From: Nitrospira sp. ST-bin4
GTDB taxonomy: Bacteria; Nitrospirota; Nitrospiria; Nitrospirales; Nitrospiraceae
Direction of reading: 5' to 3'
DNA: 23,277 bases
Assembly (NCBI GenBank): GCA_002083565.1
Contig: MSXM01000043.1
Span: 85,855 to 109,131 of the forward strand
The position numbers and the translations under genes were made by a program. The notes beneath the pieces were generated by a model. The model made no database searches and had not been told where the DNA came from. It saw only the letters and a list, made by a program, of their open reading frames with translations. Shown in pieces: positions 8,535 to 15,770 of this stretch (within the stretch, counting starts at the first letter, position 1; each line of letters begins with the position of its first letter).

Positions 8535-9143
8535 TTACCCCCTTGCAAGCTCTTTGAGCCCTTCGCGAATCAGATTCTTCAGGACCACGGGACCTGTGTC
8601 TCCCTTCGTGACTCGCCGCAATGCTTCTTTGGCATCTTGCGGTCGATACCCCAAATTCACCAATGCGGACAGCGCATCTTCAAAAGGACCGTCGAGTCCG
8701 GCCCCTTCAGATGCAGACACCTGAACTGTAGCCGATTGAATTTTGCCTACCTTGTCCTTGAGTTCAAGCGCGATACGGCTTGCGGACTTTTTCCCGATAC
8801 CCGGCACCGTCGACAGCTTGTCGATGTCTTCGGATTGAACCGCACGAACCAGTTCCGTGACCGGCAAGCTGGACAGAGCACTGAGCGCCAGCTTGGGACC
8901 AATGCCGGACACGGTCGTCAGCAGCAGAAAGAGCTCTTTTTCACTGTGTGACAGAAACCCGAACAGCTGGATGGCATCTTCCCGAAGATGCGTATGGATG
9001 TTCAGCGCGGTGACTTCGTCAAGATTCGGAAGGGCGTAATAGGTGCTCAGAGGGATATGAACTTCGTACCCGACCCCCTGCACATCAAGCGTGAGGTGGG
9101 TCGGCGCTTTGAATGCCAACCGCCCCGTGAGAAAGGCGATCAT
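8535..9143 (-). CDS. ruvA: Holliday junction DNA helicase subunit RuvA
   Basis: Tetrameric Holliday-junction-binding protein that loads RuvB. The 202-residue protein has the N-terminal OB-fold (about 1-62, starting MIAFLTGRL), two helix-hairpin-helix motifs (SGIGPKLA at 79-86 and PGIGKKSA at 114-121), and a C-terminal three-helix RuvB-binding domain after an acidic linker (about 155-200). Length is normal for the family. It starts at an ATG 48 bases after the yebC stop. In many bacteria ruvC sits between yebC and ruvA; here that gap is too short for it. The downstream neighbour is not ruvB but a secreted protein gene. Confidence 0.96.
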   Translation of the reverse strand: MIAFLTGRLAFKAPTHLTLDVQGVGYEVHIPLSTYYALPNLDEVTALNIHTHLREDAIQLFGFLSHSEKELFLLLTTVSGIGPKLALSALSSLPVTELVRAVQSEDIDKLSTVPGIGKKSASRIALELKDKVGKIQSATVQVSASEGAGLDGPFEDALSALVNLGYRPQDAKEALRRVTKGDTGPVVLKNLIREGLKELARG

Positions 9144-9191
9144 CTCGTCTCGTCACTCTGGTGGGAATGCGGCACCCGATCGGCGTCCCTG

Positions 9192-9947
9192 TCACCCTGC
9201 TGCGACAGCAACCTTCTCCATCACTTCGTCCGGGATATCAAAATTGGCATGGACTTTCTGAACGTCGTCATGCTCATCCATGATTTCCATCAATTTGAGC
9301 ATCTGTTCAGCGGGCTTTTCTTCCAGCCGCACGGTATTCTGCGGAATATACGTGATTTCAGCAAGCACTGTTTCGATCTTCGCGTCTGCAAGCGCTTTTT
9401 TTACAGCTTCAAAATCGTGGGGGCTGGTGATGACATCAAAGCTTTTGGTACCGACTTTGACATCTTCTGCGCCGGCATCAAGCGCCAGGGAGAGGAGCGT
9501 GTCCTCGTCGACCTTGCCCTTCTCAATCGCGATCAGCCCTTTCTTGTGAAACTGCCAGGCTACGGCGCCGGCTTCCGCCATATTCGCGTGATTCTTGGTG
9601 AGCAGGCTGCGTATTTCGGCGACTGTCCGATTCCGGTTGTCGCTCGTGATTTCGAGCAGCAGCGCCGTCCCTCCAGGCCCATACCCTTCCAGAGAAAATT
9701 CTTCGTACGTCACGCCCGGGAGTTCCCCGGTCCCCCGCTGAATAGCTTTCTTCAGGGTATCGCCCGGCATATTCGCTTCTTTGGCCTTGGCAATGGCCAG
9801 CCTAAGACGCGGATTTCCATCCGGATCGCCGCCTGAACGGGCCGCGATCGTGACCTCGCGAATGATTCTCGTGAAGACCTTTCCGCGCTTGGCGTCCTGG
9901 GCCCCCTTGTGCCGCTTGATGGTCGCCCAATGGCTATGCCCGCCCAT
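9192..9947 (-). CDS. yebC: YebC/PmpR-family protein (DUF28)
   Basis: Member of the universal YebC family. Members have been described as DNA-binding transcription regulators and, more recently, as translation factors that relieve ribosome stalling at proline-rich stretches. The 251-residue protein starts with the hallmark GGHSHWATIKRHK (residues 2-14). It continues with the family blocks for RGKVFTRIIREV, NPRLRLAIAKAK and EGYGPGGTALL, and the conserved acidic C-terminal domain. Cytosolic. The ATG at 9947 has a very strong GAGGAGGG ribosome site 5 bases upstream, which fixes the start. It is the first gene of the yebC-ruvA-ORF-ruvB operon. Which of the proposed roles applies here cannot be told from the sequence. 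Confidence 0.95.
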   Translation of the reverse strand: MGGHSHWATIKRHKGAQDAKRGKVFTRIIREVTIAARSGGDPDGNPRLRLAIAKAKEANMPGDTLKKAIQRGTGELPGVTYEEFSLEGYGPGGTALLLEITSDNRNRTVAEIRSLLTKNHANMAEAGAVAWQFHKKGLIAIEKGKVDEDTLLSLALDAGAEDVKVGTKSFDVITSPHDFEAVKKALADAKIETVLAEITYIPQNTVRLEEKPAEQMLKLMEIMDEHDDVQKVHANFDIPDEVMEKVAVAAG

Positions 9948-10022
9948 GTGTCCCTCCTCAGTGCCGGCCTGTCTGTTCAGCCGGCTAAGGATAACGACGA
10001 ATCAGATCCACCTATGGGTGTA

Positions 10023-10052
10023 GACCTAGCACAGGCCTCAGAAAGGTGTCAA
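10023..10052 (-). promoter_or_regulatory. Candidate promoter for the yebC-ruvAB operon
   Basis: A perfect -35 box TTGACA lies on the minus strand at 10047-10052. The best -10 candidate at 18 bases is TAGGTC (10023-10028), which is poor. Position and orientation are right, about 75 bases before the yebC start, but the weak -10 keeps confidence low. Confidence 0.35.
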
Positions 10053-10216
10053 TTACGCGAGATCCTGACAGTGCCTGCCTAGTCAAAACACACAAGAAGC
10101 TGTTGCGCAGATACATCCAATGGAGCGGCGAACGACTCAATGGCCAGAACAAGGAGAAAGAACGCGTACCATCACCGTTTCATACAAGAATCATCCATAG
10201 ATAACCCCGACAATAG

Positions 10217-10248
10217 AAAGGCCCATCCGGATCGCCGGATGGGCCTTT
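10217..10248 (-). terminator. Intrinsic terminator of the PCP_red-like gene
   Basis: A perfect 14-bp stem (arms 10217-10230 and 10235-10248) with a 4-base loop lies 25 bases after the stop codon. On the minus strand the descending arm ends in CCTTT and continues CTATTG, a modest U-rich tail. The stem is nearly symmetric, so it could also stop plus-strand transcription. It separates this gene from the yebC operon. Confidence 0.8.
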
Positions 10249-10273
10249 GAATAATCCGCTATGAATGCGTTCC

Positions 10274-11005
10274 TTACATGAACTTCAGAAACTTGTCTTT
10301 GGCTTCATCCATCACCTGAGCGGTGATCGTCGACACCCCTCGTTCCTTGGCCAGACGCTCAACCTCTTTCCGGGCCATGGGGCGGATGAAATCCGGAATA
10401 TTTTCCAGACGCTGTTCGGCTTCGCGCGACCAGGCCATGCCGTTCGCCGTGTCATTTTTCGAGTCATCCATCACTTGCAGGGTAATGGTCTTGAAGCCCT
10501 GTTTGCGGGCATAGGTTTCTACGCTGCCCTGCACCATCGACTTCACAAACGCAGGCAGGCGGTCGAGTTTTTCCTGAGCATCCGGCGTCCAGGTGAAATC
10601 GGACGGGGAAGACCCGCCGTCGGCCGGTTTGCCTGAGCTCGTGAGGCCCATCTCGGCCACCATAGCGGAGAACGGACAGCCGCTCGCTTTTTCAGGCGCC
10701 TTGGCAGGGGATGTAGAGGAAGCAGCCACAGCCGGCGTCGATGCCACCGGTTGAGCCGCAGCAGACGCAGCCTGACCGTTTCCGGCAAGTGCGCGCAGTC
10801 CCTCCATCGAGGCGTCAGGCGCGGACTTCGGGCTCAGCTTCAACCCTAAGGCATTCATCATACTGGTCTCGCCCGTATTGGTGACCATCGAAAACTTCGC
10901 ATTGCAGGACGGACAGCCGAAGAAGACACCGAGGGAGCCCTCAGCGGGTTTTTCAACCTTCTCGAGGCTCATATAGGTTTCGCAGTTGAGACAGACAAAT
11001 TTCAT
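10274..11005 (-). CDS. Zinc-ribbon-like protein with two PCP_red-like repeats
   Basis: The 243-residue protein has an N-terminal CxxC...CxxC ribbon (C5, C8, C31, C34), a low-complexity Ala/Pro/Ser linker (about 70-108), a CPF block at C110, and two C-terminal repeats of about 50 residues starting at W139 and W192. Each repeat runs W-x-x-x-A-x-x-x-L-x-x-[IL]-P-x-F and ends in T-I-T-x-Q-V-M-D. This resembles the PCP_red domain found at the C-terminus of the light-independent protochlorophyllide reductase B subunit and in other proteins. No chlorophyll gene is nearby, so a role in pigment synthesis is not implied. The ATG at 11005 has a GAGGAG ribosome site 5 bases upstream; the in-frame GTG at 11011 overlaps that site. 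Monocistronic. Function unknown; soluble, with no signal peptide. Confidence 0.8.
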   Translation of the reverse strand: MKFVCLNCETYMSLEKVEKPAEGSLGVFFGCPSCNAKFSMVTNTGETSMMNALGLKLSPKSAPDASMEGLRALAGNGQAASAAAQPVASTPAVAASSTSPAKAPEKASGCPFSAMVAEMGLTSSGKPADGGSSPSDFTWTPDAQEKLDRLPAFVKSMVQGSVETYARKQGFKTITLQVMDDSKNDTANGMAWSREAEQRLENIPDFIRPMARKEVERLAKERGVSTITAQVMDEAKDKFLKFM

Positions 11006-11071
11006 GTTCACTCCTCTCGCAACAGCCTGAAGATAGCTGTCGGATCCTCATTACAGAACCATTAAGAGGCT

Positions 11072-11101
11072 ACGGTATCACGCGCATTTCAAATGAGTCA
11101 A
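11072..11101 (-). promoter_or_regulatory. Candidate promoter for the PCP_red-like gene
   Basis: Minus-strand TTGACT (11096-11101) is followed after 18 bases by TACCGT (11072-11077), about 65 bases before the start codon. The -35 box is good and the -10 box is weak. A small ACAGC/GCTGT hairpin lies in the leader. The 160-base gap shows no clear terminator for the cysN gene upstream. Confidence 0.3.
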
Positions 11102-11172
11102 ACCGCCGGTGAGCGCCACCCTCCGACTCACGCAGAACACTACCGACGCTCCAAATCGAACGAGAATACTGG

Positions 11173-13017
11173 CTAAATGGAATACTGGAATGTCGGCTTG
11201 GACCCGATGGCCTCGGCCAGTACGCCGCGACGTTTCAGTTCATCCATGACCCGCTTGACCGCCAGATCGACATCCATCGGGCCGCTCAACACCACATCAG
11301 TGTTGGGAGGAAGCTCCTCGTCTGTCTTGCACATATGGACGGCGATGACCGGCGCGGGATGGACCAGCGTCCGAATCGGCTGCACGGCATCCCGATAGGC
11401 CAGTCCGAACGGATTCGTCGTGGAGACGACGATCAGCCCCGTATCGATCAGCACCCGCGCGACTTCGCCATACCGGCGGGCCATCTCCGCGGTCTGGCCC
11501 CGTTCTTCCTCGCTCAAGTCGGCATCGAGGCCTCGGCGCAGGTTTTCGCCGTCCAACAGGTAGGCATGGCGCCCATCCGCAACGAGACGTCCTTCCAGCT
11601 TTCTCGCCAGGAATGATTTACCGGTATGCCGCCCTCCGGTAAACAACACCACTGCCGCCCGATGGCCATACTGTTTGGCGCGATCTTCGATACCGACCTC
11701 GCCTTTCACCCAGGCAAAGTCCCGGCGCCTCGCTTCTTCCCGCAAAAATTCCTGCTCGTCACGCACCAGTTCCGTAATGATGCCGCCCCCGGCGATATCG
11801 TACTCATCGACGAGGACAAACCGGCCGGTGGCTTCAAACGACGAGGAGAGGTCGAACGCCAGCGGCATCTTCGTGCGCACGGTCAACTCCGCCACTTGAT
11901 TCTTGCCGACCGTATTGCTGCCCTGCTGTTGGGCCAAATCCATCGTGTCGATGATGCGATGGATAGCCGCGACTTCGCAGTCCACCTCTTTGGTCGCCAC
12001 ACGAAGCAGGTATTTGCGCCCCTTTTCGAGCGCCCGCTTCCCCAACCAAAACACATTCGCGCGAAACGCCGTGGATACCGACGGTAGCTGCTCCTGGTGC
12101 GACGCGATTTCGCCGCGCTCCACAAAAATCTGCTCGTCCAACGTGACGCCGATCGACTGCCCCGCCTCGCCCATCATGGGCTGCGGCTCGATATTGAAGG
12201 CTTCGACGGACTTGACGTTGGCCCGCTTGTTCGACGGCGAAAAGACGAGATGGTCCCCGACCTTCACGCGGCCCGCCGTGATGCGACCGGTGATGATGCG
12301 GCGCGCGTCGAACTTGTACACGTCCTGCACCGGCAGCCTGAGCGGCTGCTCCGACCGGGCCGCTTCTTTCTTAAACAGGCTCAACGTATCCAGCACCGTC
12401 GGGCCGCTGTACCAGGACATGGCCTCGCTGCGATTGGCGATATTGTCCCCGAGCTTGGCGCTGACAGGAATAAAGTGCGTCGGGGCGGCCTTGAACTGCC
12501 CCAGGAATTCCCGATACTCCTTCTCGATCCCGTCGAACACATCCTGCCGATAGCCGATTAAGTCCATCTTATTGACGACAACGGCGAACTGCCGGACACC
12601 CAGCAAGGACAGCAGGTAGCCGTGTTTCTTCGACTGTTCTTTCACACCTTCCAACGCATCGATCAGCAAAATCGCCGCCTCGGCGCGCGCGGCGCCGGAG
12701 ATCATATTCTTGAGAAATTCTTTGTGGCCCGGCGCATCGATGATGATGTATTGGCGTCCTTTCCAGATGAAGAACGTGCGAGCCGTATCGATCGTGATCC
12801 CCTGCTCCTGCTCTTCCAGAAACGCATCGAACAGAAACGCATACTCAAATTCTTTTCCCTGCTGCCGGCAAATCGCCTGCACCTTTTCGAGCTTGCCGTC
12901 CGGCAACGAGCCGGTATCGGCATAAAGCCGCCCCAGCAACGTAGACTTGCCGTGATCCACATGGCCCACGATCACGATGTTCAGACTCTCAGAAGGTTTG
13001 CTGACCACCATATTCAT
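11173..13017 (-). CDS. cysN: Sulfate adenylyltransferase GTPase subunit CysN fused to a degenerate CysC-like domain
   Basis: CysN is the GTPase that drives APS synthesis by CysD. In 614 residues, the EF-Tu-like G domain shows GHVDHGKST (18-26), EQGITID (71-77), DAPGH (94-98) and NKMD (149-152), followed by beta-barrel domains to about 430. Residues 445-614 resemble APS kinase (CysC), with a P-loop GGRHTGKS (461-468) and DGEN (489-492). The canonical R-x-E-N-x-R-R motif is altered to RGQTAEMARR, FISPYR is replaced by TTNPFG, and the segment with KGLYKKAR and FTGID is missing. I therefore infer that the tail is not an active APS kinase. The ATG at 13017 has a GAGGAG ribosome site 7 bases upstream. 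Last gene of the sulfur operon, 99 bases after cysD. Confidence 0.92.
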   Translation of the reverse strand: MNMVVSKPSESLNIVIVGHVDHGKSTLLGRLYADTGSLPDGKLEKVQAICRQQGKEFEYAFLFDAFLEEQEQGITIDTARTFFIWKGRQYIIIDAPGHKEFLKNMISGAARAEAAILLIDALEGVKEQSKKHGYLLSLLGVRQFAVVVNKMDLIGYRQDVFDGIEKEYREFLGQFKAAPTHFIPVSAKLGDNIANRSEAMSWYSGPTVLDTLSLFKKEAARSEQPLRLPVQDVYKFDARRIITGRITAGRVKVGDHLVFSPSNKRANVKSVEAFNIEPQPMMGEAGQSIGVTLDEQIFVERGEIASHQEQLPSVSTAFRANVFWLGKRALEKGRKYLLRVATKEVDCEVAAIHRIIDTMDLAQQQGSNTVGKNQVAELTVRTKMPLAFDLSSSFEATGRFVLVDEYDIAGGGIITELVRDEQEFLREEARRRDFAWVKGEVGIEDRAKQYGHRAAVVLFTGGRHTGKSFLARKLEGRLVADGRHAYLLDGENLRRGLDADLSEEERGQTAEMARRYGEVARVLIDTGLIVVSTTNPFGLAYRDAVQPIRTLVHPAPVIAVHMCKTDEELPPNTDVVLSGPMDVDLAVKRVMDELKRRGVLAEAIGSKPTFQYSI

Positions 13018-13116
13018 TGCTTCACTCCTCAGAATGCTCGAACGGGCTGACCAGCAAAACCGCAGGTGTGACTTGCGCGACTCGCCCCTCGCGCTTATCC
13101 CGCCGGTCTCGCAGTT

Positions 13117-13914
13117 TCACATGTACCCGTCTTTCCGCAACATCTCCATGCCGCGGCCTTCATCTTGGGCGCGGCCCGACCGCTCCGCCACCGTCGTGTG
13201 GCGAAGTTCTTCGATAATGTCGTCCACAGATTTCGCCGTCGACTTGATCGGCGTCGTACAAGGGGCACAGCCCAGACTGCGATAGCGGGTGCCGTCGCCC
13301 TTGTCGAGATAGAGATCGATGAAGGGAATGTTCTCGAGCTTGATGTATTCCCAAATATTGATTTCAGTCCAATCCAGCAGCGGATGGATACGGATGTGCG
13401 TGCCCGGAGGGAACGTCGTCTTATACTGATCCCAGAGTTCCGGCGGCTGATCACGAAAATCCCAGTCCCCATGCTTGTCACGGGGAGAGAAATAGCGTTC
13501 TTTCGCCCTCGTCCCTTCTTCGTCCGCCCGCACCCCCAGAATGACGCCCGTGTACCCTTTATGTTCCAACAATTGTTTCAGCCCATTTGTCTTCAGCGCG
13601 GTACAGCACACGACGCGGCCCAGGGTGTGATTCATGCCGGCGGCCAGGGCCTCTTTGTTTTGGCCGACGACCAAATCCAGCCCCCATTCACGAGCCAGCC
13701 TGTCCCGGTACTCAATCATGGCCGGAATCTTGTAGCTCGTATCGACGTGGAGCAAGGGGAACGGCACGTGACCGAAGAACGCCTTCCGGGCCAGCCATAA
13801 CAGCACGGTGGAATCTTTGCCCATCGACCAGAGCATGCCGAGATTGTCGAAATGCTTGTAGGCCTCCCTCAAGATATAGACACTTTGGTCTTCGAGTTGC
13901 CGGAGATGTTTCAT
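13117..13914 (-). CDS. cysD: Sulfate adenylyltransferase subunit 2 (CysD), variant with CC...CxxC cysteines
   Basis: Catalytic subunit that joins sulfate to ATP, giving APS. The PP-loop SMGKDST is at 30-36. Family blocks FPLLHVDTS, RADEEGTRAKER and the C-terminal ELRHTTVAERSGRA are clear. At 265 residues it is shorter than E. coli CysD (302), lacking the insert just before the RYRSLGC block. It also has a cysteine pair C103-C104 and a CxxC (C216, C219) where E. coli has no CC and has GCWPL. The quartet resembles the cluster ligands of APS reductase, a relative in the same superfamily, so an Fe-S or zinc site is possible. The ATG at 13914 has only a weak ribosome site. It lies 57 bases after the trpD2-like stop. 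Confidence 0.92.
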   Translation of the reverse strand: MKHLRQLEDQSVYILREAYKHFDNLGMLWSMGKDSTVLLWLARKAFFGHVPFPLLHVDTSYKIPAMIEYRDRLAREWGLDLVVGQNKEALAAGMNHTLGRVVCCTALKTNGLKQLLEHKGYTGVILGVRADEEGTRAKERYFSPRDKHGDWDFRDQPPELWDQYKTTFPPGTHIRIHPLLDWTEINIWEYIKLENIPFIDLYLDKGDGTRYRSLGCAPCTTPIKSTAKSVDDIIEELRHTTVAERSGRAQDEGRGMEMLRKDGYM

Positions 13915-13971
13915 GATTGCACTCTTTGGTTTTCAGTGTTCAGTTCACAGATTCGACTCATCAATCATTGC

Positions 13972-15021
13972 TTATACCTTGGCCGCAGCTACCGGTTCCT
14001 GCACCAGATCGTCCAGCTTACGCGCCGCCGCACCCTCTTCGATCGCCGACCGCGCCATGAGATAGCCGGCGGCAAGCGACTCGCTTTTCCCCGCCGCATA
14101 GAGCACCATCGCAGCATTCATGAGCACCCAATCTCTTGGCCCGCCCTGCGTCTTATTCTGAAGAATTCTCCGGAGCAGGTCCGCTTCCTTATCCCGCTGT
14201 GCCGGAGGAAACCCCGCCATCTCTCGCGTCGAGCCTGACGGCACGCCAAAATCCTTCGGGGCCACGCCCAGCGGCGCGATACGCTCATTCCGTAATTCGA
14301 GCACTCGCGTGACCGCCGAAAGAGACAATTCGGGATCACCCTCGACGCCACGAATCACCAGCCCGCGCGGACAACCGAGCATGCGCAAGGCTTCGACCGT
14401 TTTCTCAAAGTGCGGCGGATGCGACAACCCGACCACCTGAGAGGCGGCTCGAGCCGGATTCAGCAGCCTCGCAATCGGATGAAACACATTTCTGACTCCA
14501 AGCTCCTGACGCATTTCCAGAAATCGATAGACCGGGGGGTGGTAGAGGCCGATGTCCAAATAGGCAAAGCCCTTCCTATTCAGTTCCTCGGTCGCCATCC
14601 TGGGCTCAAAGTCGATGGGAATGCCCAGCGCCTTGAGTACCCCGGCGCTGCCGGGCCGTCCGGGCACACCGTCATATCCATGCATCAGCACCGTGGCGCC
14701 GGCCGACGCCGCAACGATCGACGCGGCGATCAACGCATGGAACGTATCCTGTTTGCCGGCATAACTGGGGATATCGACCAAGGCGGCATCCCGCGACACA
14801 GCAAGCGGCGGCACATATTGCCGGGCGGCAGCGGCCATGGCGGCCAATTCCGTAACCGACTCCGACTTGAACCGCATGGCGATCAAGAACGCCCCCACCT
14901 GCGCCGGGGTCGCGGCCCCTTCGATCAACGCCTTGATGGCCTGCTTGGACTCCTCCCACGTCAAATCCTTGGATACTTTGGGGCCCTTCGCAATTTTGGC
15001 AATGATGTCTTGAATGGGCAT
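13972..15021 (-). CDS. TrpD2/YbiB-like protein (anthranilate phosphoribosyltransferase homologue)
   Basis: The 349-residue protein has the glycosyltransferase family 3 layout: a helical N-terminal domain (about 1-70) and an alpha/beta domain. The PRPP motif GTGGD is replaced by SYAGK (86-90) and KHGNR by MHGYD (113-117), so it is unlikely to make phosphoribosyl anthranilate. This matches the TrpD2 family typified by E. coli YbiB, reported as a nucleic-acid-binding protein. It lies in the sulfur operon, starting 2 bases after the cysH stop, and no trp gene is nearby. The frame is open to 15123 over cysH, but the ATG at 15021 gives the normal N-terminus, with AAGG inside the end of cysH as ribosome site. 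Its role in sulfur assimilation is unknown. Confidence 0.83.
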   Translation of the reverse strand: MPIQDIIAKIAKGPKVSKDLTWEESKQAIKALIEGAATPAQVGAFLIAMRFKSESVTELAAMAAAARQYVPPLAVSRDAALVDIPSYAGKQDTFHALIAASIVAASAGATVLMHGYDGVPGRPGSAGVLKALGIPIDFEPRMATEELNRKGFAYLDIGLYHPPVYRFLEMRQELGVRNVFHPIARLLNPARAASQVVGLSHPPHFEKTVEALRMLGCPRGLVIRGVEGDPELSLSAVTRVLELRNERIAPLGVAPKDFGVPSGSTREMAGFPPAQRDKEADLLRRILQNKTQGGPRDWVLMNAAMVLYAAGKSESLAAGYLMARSAIEEGAAARKLDDLVQEPVAAAKV

Positions 15022-15023
15022 TG

Positions 15024-15758
15024 TTACGCCTTGTGCAACCCGCACTCCGTCTTGGTGAAGTTTTTCCAGCGGCCAGCTCGTGGATCGTCGCCGTCTGCAA
15101 CCGGTGCAGTGCAATGGGTACAACCGATACTGGGATAATTCCGATCGTGCAGCGGATTATAGGGAACTTCATAGACCTTGATGTAGGTCCAGACATCAGT
15201 CCACGTCCAGCGCGCCAGGGGATTCACTTTCACAAGACCAAACTTGCCGTCCCACTCAATCAACCCGGCGCCAGCCCTGGAGGGGGCTTGGTCGCGCCGG
15301 ATGCCGGTGATCCAGGCATCGTACCCTTGCAACACACGGGTCAACGGCTCGACCTTCCGTAATTGGCAGCAGCGGTCGGGCTCTTTCGTCCACAAGGCAT
15401 CGCCGTATTGGGCCGCCTGACGTTCCGGCGTGAGCAGTGAGGTGACTTGTATCACCTGTGTCGGCTTCAAGTGATAGCGCTCGATGATGCGGTCTCTTGT
15501 CGCATACGTCTCCGCAAACAAAAAGTCCGTATCCAGGTAGAACAGGGGTACGGACGGGTCCAGACGATGAATCATATCGACCAAGACGACATCTTCCGCA
15601 CCGAAGCTGCATGCAAGGACAAGCCTGCCCGCGTAGCGCGGGAGCACAGCCGCCAACACATCCTGGGGCTGCTGTGATTCGAGTGAATCACTCCATCCCT
15701 TGAGATCGGCCTTGTGGTCGGCCATCGATCCGGCTCCGTCGTGTGACACCATCATCAC
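15024..15758 (-). CDS. cysH: Assimilatory adenylyl-sulfate (APS) reductase, [4Fe-4S] type CysH
   Basis: Reduces activated sulfate to sulfite. The 244-residue protein has the PP-loop-derived SFGAEDVV block (51-58), the CC pair of CCQLRKVEP (C130, C131), the CxxC of GCTHC (C213, C216) and the catalytic ECGLH near the C-terminus (C239). The paired cysteines are the accepted marker for an Fe-S cluster and APS specificity; E. coli-type PAPS reductases lack them. So PAPS, and an APS kinase, should not be needed. The GTG at 15758 has a GAGGA ribosome site 7 bases upstream. In-frame ATGs at 15755, 15752 and 15725 are alternatives. It starts 12 bases after the sulfite reductase stop. Confidence 0.93.
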   Translation of the reverse strand: MMMVSHDGAGSMADHKADLKGWSDSLESQQPQDVLAAVLPRYAGRLVLACSFGAEDVVLVDMIHRLDPSVPLFYLDTDFLFAETYATRDRIIERYHLKPTQVIQVTSLLTPERQAAQYGDALWTKEPDRCCQLRKVEPLTRVLQGYDAWITGIRRDQAPSRAGAGLIEWDGKFGLVKVNPLARWTWTDVWTYIKVYEVPYNPLHDRNYPSIGCTHCTAPVADGDDPRAGRWKNFTKTECGLHKA

Positions 15759-15770
15759 CCTGACTTCCTC

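Larger units (their letters stand above)
9948..10273. other. Intergenic region between yebC and the PCP_red-like gene
   Basis: About 326 bases without a gene. It holds the yebC ribosome site, a short GCCGGC/GCCGGC inverted repeat in the yebC leader (about 9963-9986), a candidate promoter (10023-10052) and the terminator of the upstream minus-strand gene (10217-10248). I see nothing convincing between about 10060 and 10210. Confidence 0.6.

Noticed and set aside
13972..15021. Tryptophan-pathway TrpD
   Set aside because: GTGGD and KHGNR are replaced by SYAGK and MHGYD, and no trp gene is nearby; TrpD2-like fits better.
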